NCBI RefSeq assembly: GCF_029633825.1
Contig: NZ_CP090640.1
Coordinates: forward strand, 2,976,001 to 3,040,000
Source: Burkholderia contaminans
GTDB taxonomy: Bacteria; Pseudomonadota; Gammaproteobacteria; Burkholderiales; Burkholderiaceae
Direction of reading: 5' to 3'
Length of the DNA stretch: 64,000 nt
Under the pieces are notes generated by a model that worked only from the letters and a program-made list of their open reading frames with translations, made no database searches and was not told the origin of the DNA. Shown here piece after piece: positions 63,686 to 64,000 of the stretch (positions are counted from its first letter, which is position 1; each line of letters opens with the position of its first letter). The position numbers and the translations under genes were made by a program.

Positions 63686-64000
63686 GCACGATCTCGCATG
63701 CGCCCGTCACGACACGGGCCGAACGTCCCACCGCCAGCTACGCCGAACGCAACGCGCGCTACTGGCGACGCAATCTCGCCGTCTGCGTGTTCGGGTCGTT
63801 CACGACGCTCGTCAGCCTGAGCATGCTGCTGCCGTTTCTGCCGCTGTACGTGCGGCAACTCGGCGTCGACGCGCAGTCGGCCGTGATCCAGTGGTCGGGC
63901 ATCGCGTTCGGCGCGACGTTCCTCGGCACGGCCGTCACCGCGCCGCTGTGGGGCCGCCTTGCAGACCGCTTCGGTCGCAAGCCGATGCTCGTGCGTGCCG
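63682..64000 (+). CDS. MFS multidrug efflux transporter (3' end outside window)
   Basis: First 106 residues of a drug:H+ antiporter-type MFS protein. A soluble N-terminus of about 30 residues is followed by AVCVFGSFTTLVSLSMLLPF (helix 1), a second helix around SGIAFGATFLGTAVTAP, and motif A GRLADRFGRKPML near residues 91-103. It resembles MdtG-like efflux pumps. The ATG overlaps the stop of the upstream small ORF. Confidence 0.88.
   Translation, partial: MSTISHAPVTTRAERPTASYAERNARYWRRNLAVCVFGSFTTLVSLSMLLPFLPLYVRQLGVDAQSAVIQWSGIAFGATFLGTAVTAPLWGRLADRFGRKPMLVRA

Noticed and set aside
1..64000. CRISPR arrays, rRNA and tRNA genes
   Set aside because: No regularly spaced repeats and no cloverleaf or rRNA stretches noticed by eye; a covariance search could still find a small RNA.

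Overview
The window is high-GC DNA with the codon use and gene content of Burkholderia sensu stricto, probably a Burkholderia cepacia complex member. Species and replicon cannot be fixed from sequence alone. No rRNA, tRNA or CRISPR array was recognised.

Layout. (1) 1-22186 is mostly cobalamin biosynthesis. It holds the end of cobN and a chlD-type chelatase gene that appears to make two subunits by -1 frameshifting. A minus-strand run cobG-cobH-cobI-cobJ lies behind a cobalamin riboswitch, and a plus-strand run cobL-cbiD-cobK-cobM diverges from it. Between the chelatase genes and the cob operon are housekeeping and accessory genes: DUF188, DUF1993, a small phosphatase, Nudix, a CoA-transferase/acyl-CoA dehydrogenase/IclR set, a GH18 chitinase, and a LysR regulator beside a broken MFS gene. 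Five apparent one-base deletions lie between about 12.9 and 19.0 kb, in the MFS gene, cobG and cobL. They are either local sequence errors or real decay. (2) 22.4-24.2 kb holds a CynX-type transporter divergent from a MarR regulator, with two copies of an operator-like palindrome between them. (3) 24.4-25.9 kb is an AT-richer island with one ApeA-like HEPN gene, a candidate anti-phage abortive-infection RNase. (4) 26.1-37.4 kb holds a glutathione transferase, a porin, a large MalT/LAL-type LuxR regulator, a universal stress-hemerythrin fusion, and a catabolic run (quinone reductase, TauD dioxygenase, BKACE enzyme, MFS, hydrolase). (5) 37.7-41.8 kb is a complete ABC importer operon of the polyamine type. 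(6) 41.9-50.2 kb holds a lipoprotein, two small membrane proteins, a truncated dehydrogenase, a CoA-transferase/HMG-CoA lyase/VOC run, a kynurenine formamidase-like hydrolase, a LysR regulator and an MFS transporter. (7) 50.6-61.5 kb is an RNA-repair island: prfH and rtcB2 on the minus strand, and an RNA ligase plus an HD-phosphatase/P-loop kinase gene on the plus strand. The last gene is split by a 6.36-kb Tn3-family transposon with 50-bp terminal inverted repeats and a 5-bp target duplication (ATTTC). The transposon carries tnpA, an unusually long tyrosine recombinase, a palindromic candidate core site between them, and three unrecognised small genes. (8) 61.6-64.0 kb holds a lipoprotein, a LysR regulator, and a 45-codon upstream ORF overlapping the start of an MFS efflux gene that runs off the edge.

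How it fits together. CobN with the two chlD products would form the aerobic cobaltochelatase, and the cob/cbi enzymes build the corrin ring under riboswitch control. Ligase, kinase/phosphatase, RtcB2 and PrfH would seal cleaved RNA and release stalled ribosomes. The transposon has removed the end-healing kinase from this set in this strain. The best leads are the chlD slippery site, the interrupted RNA-repair island, the tyrosine-recombinase Tn3 element and the HEPN gene.
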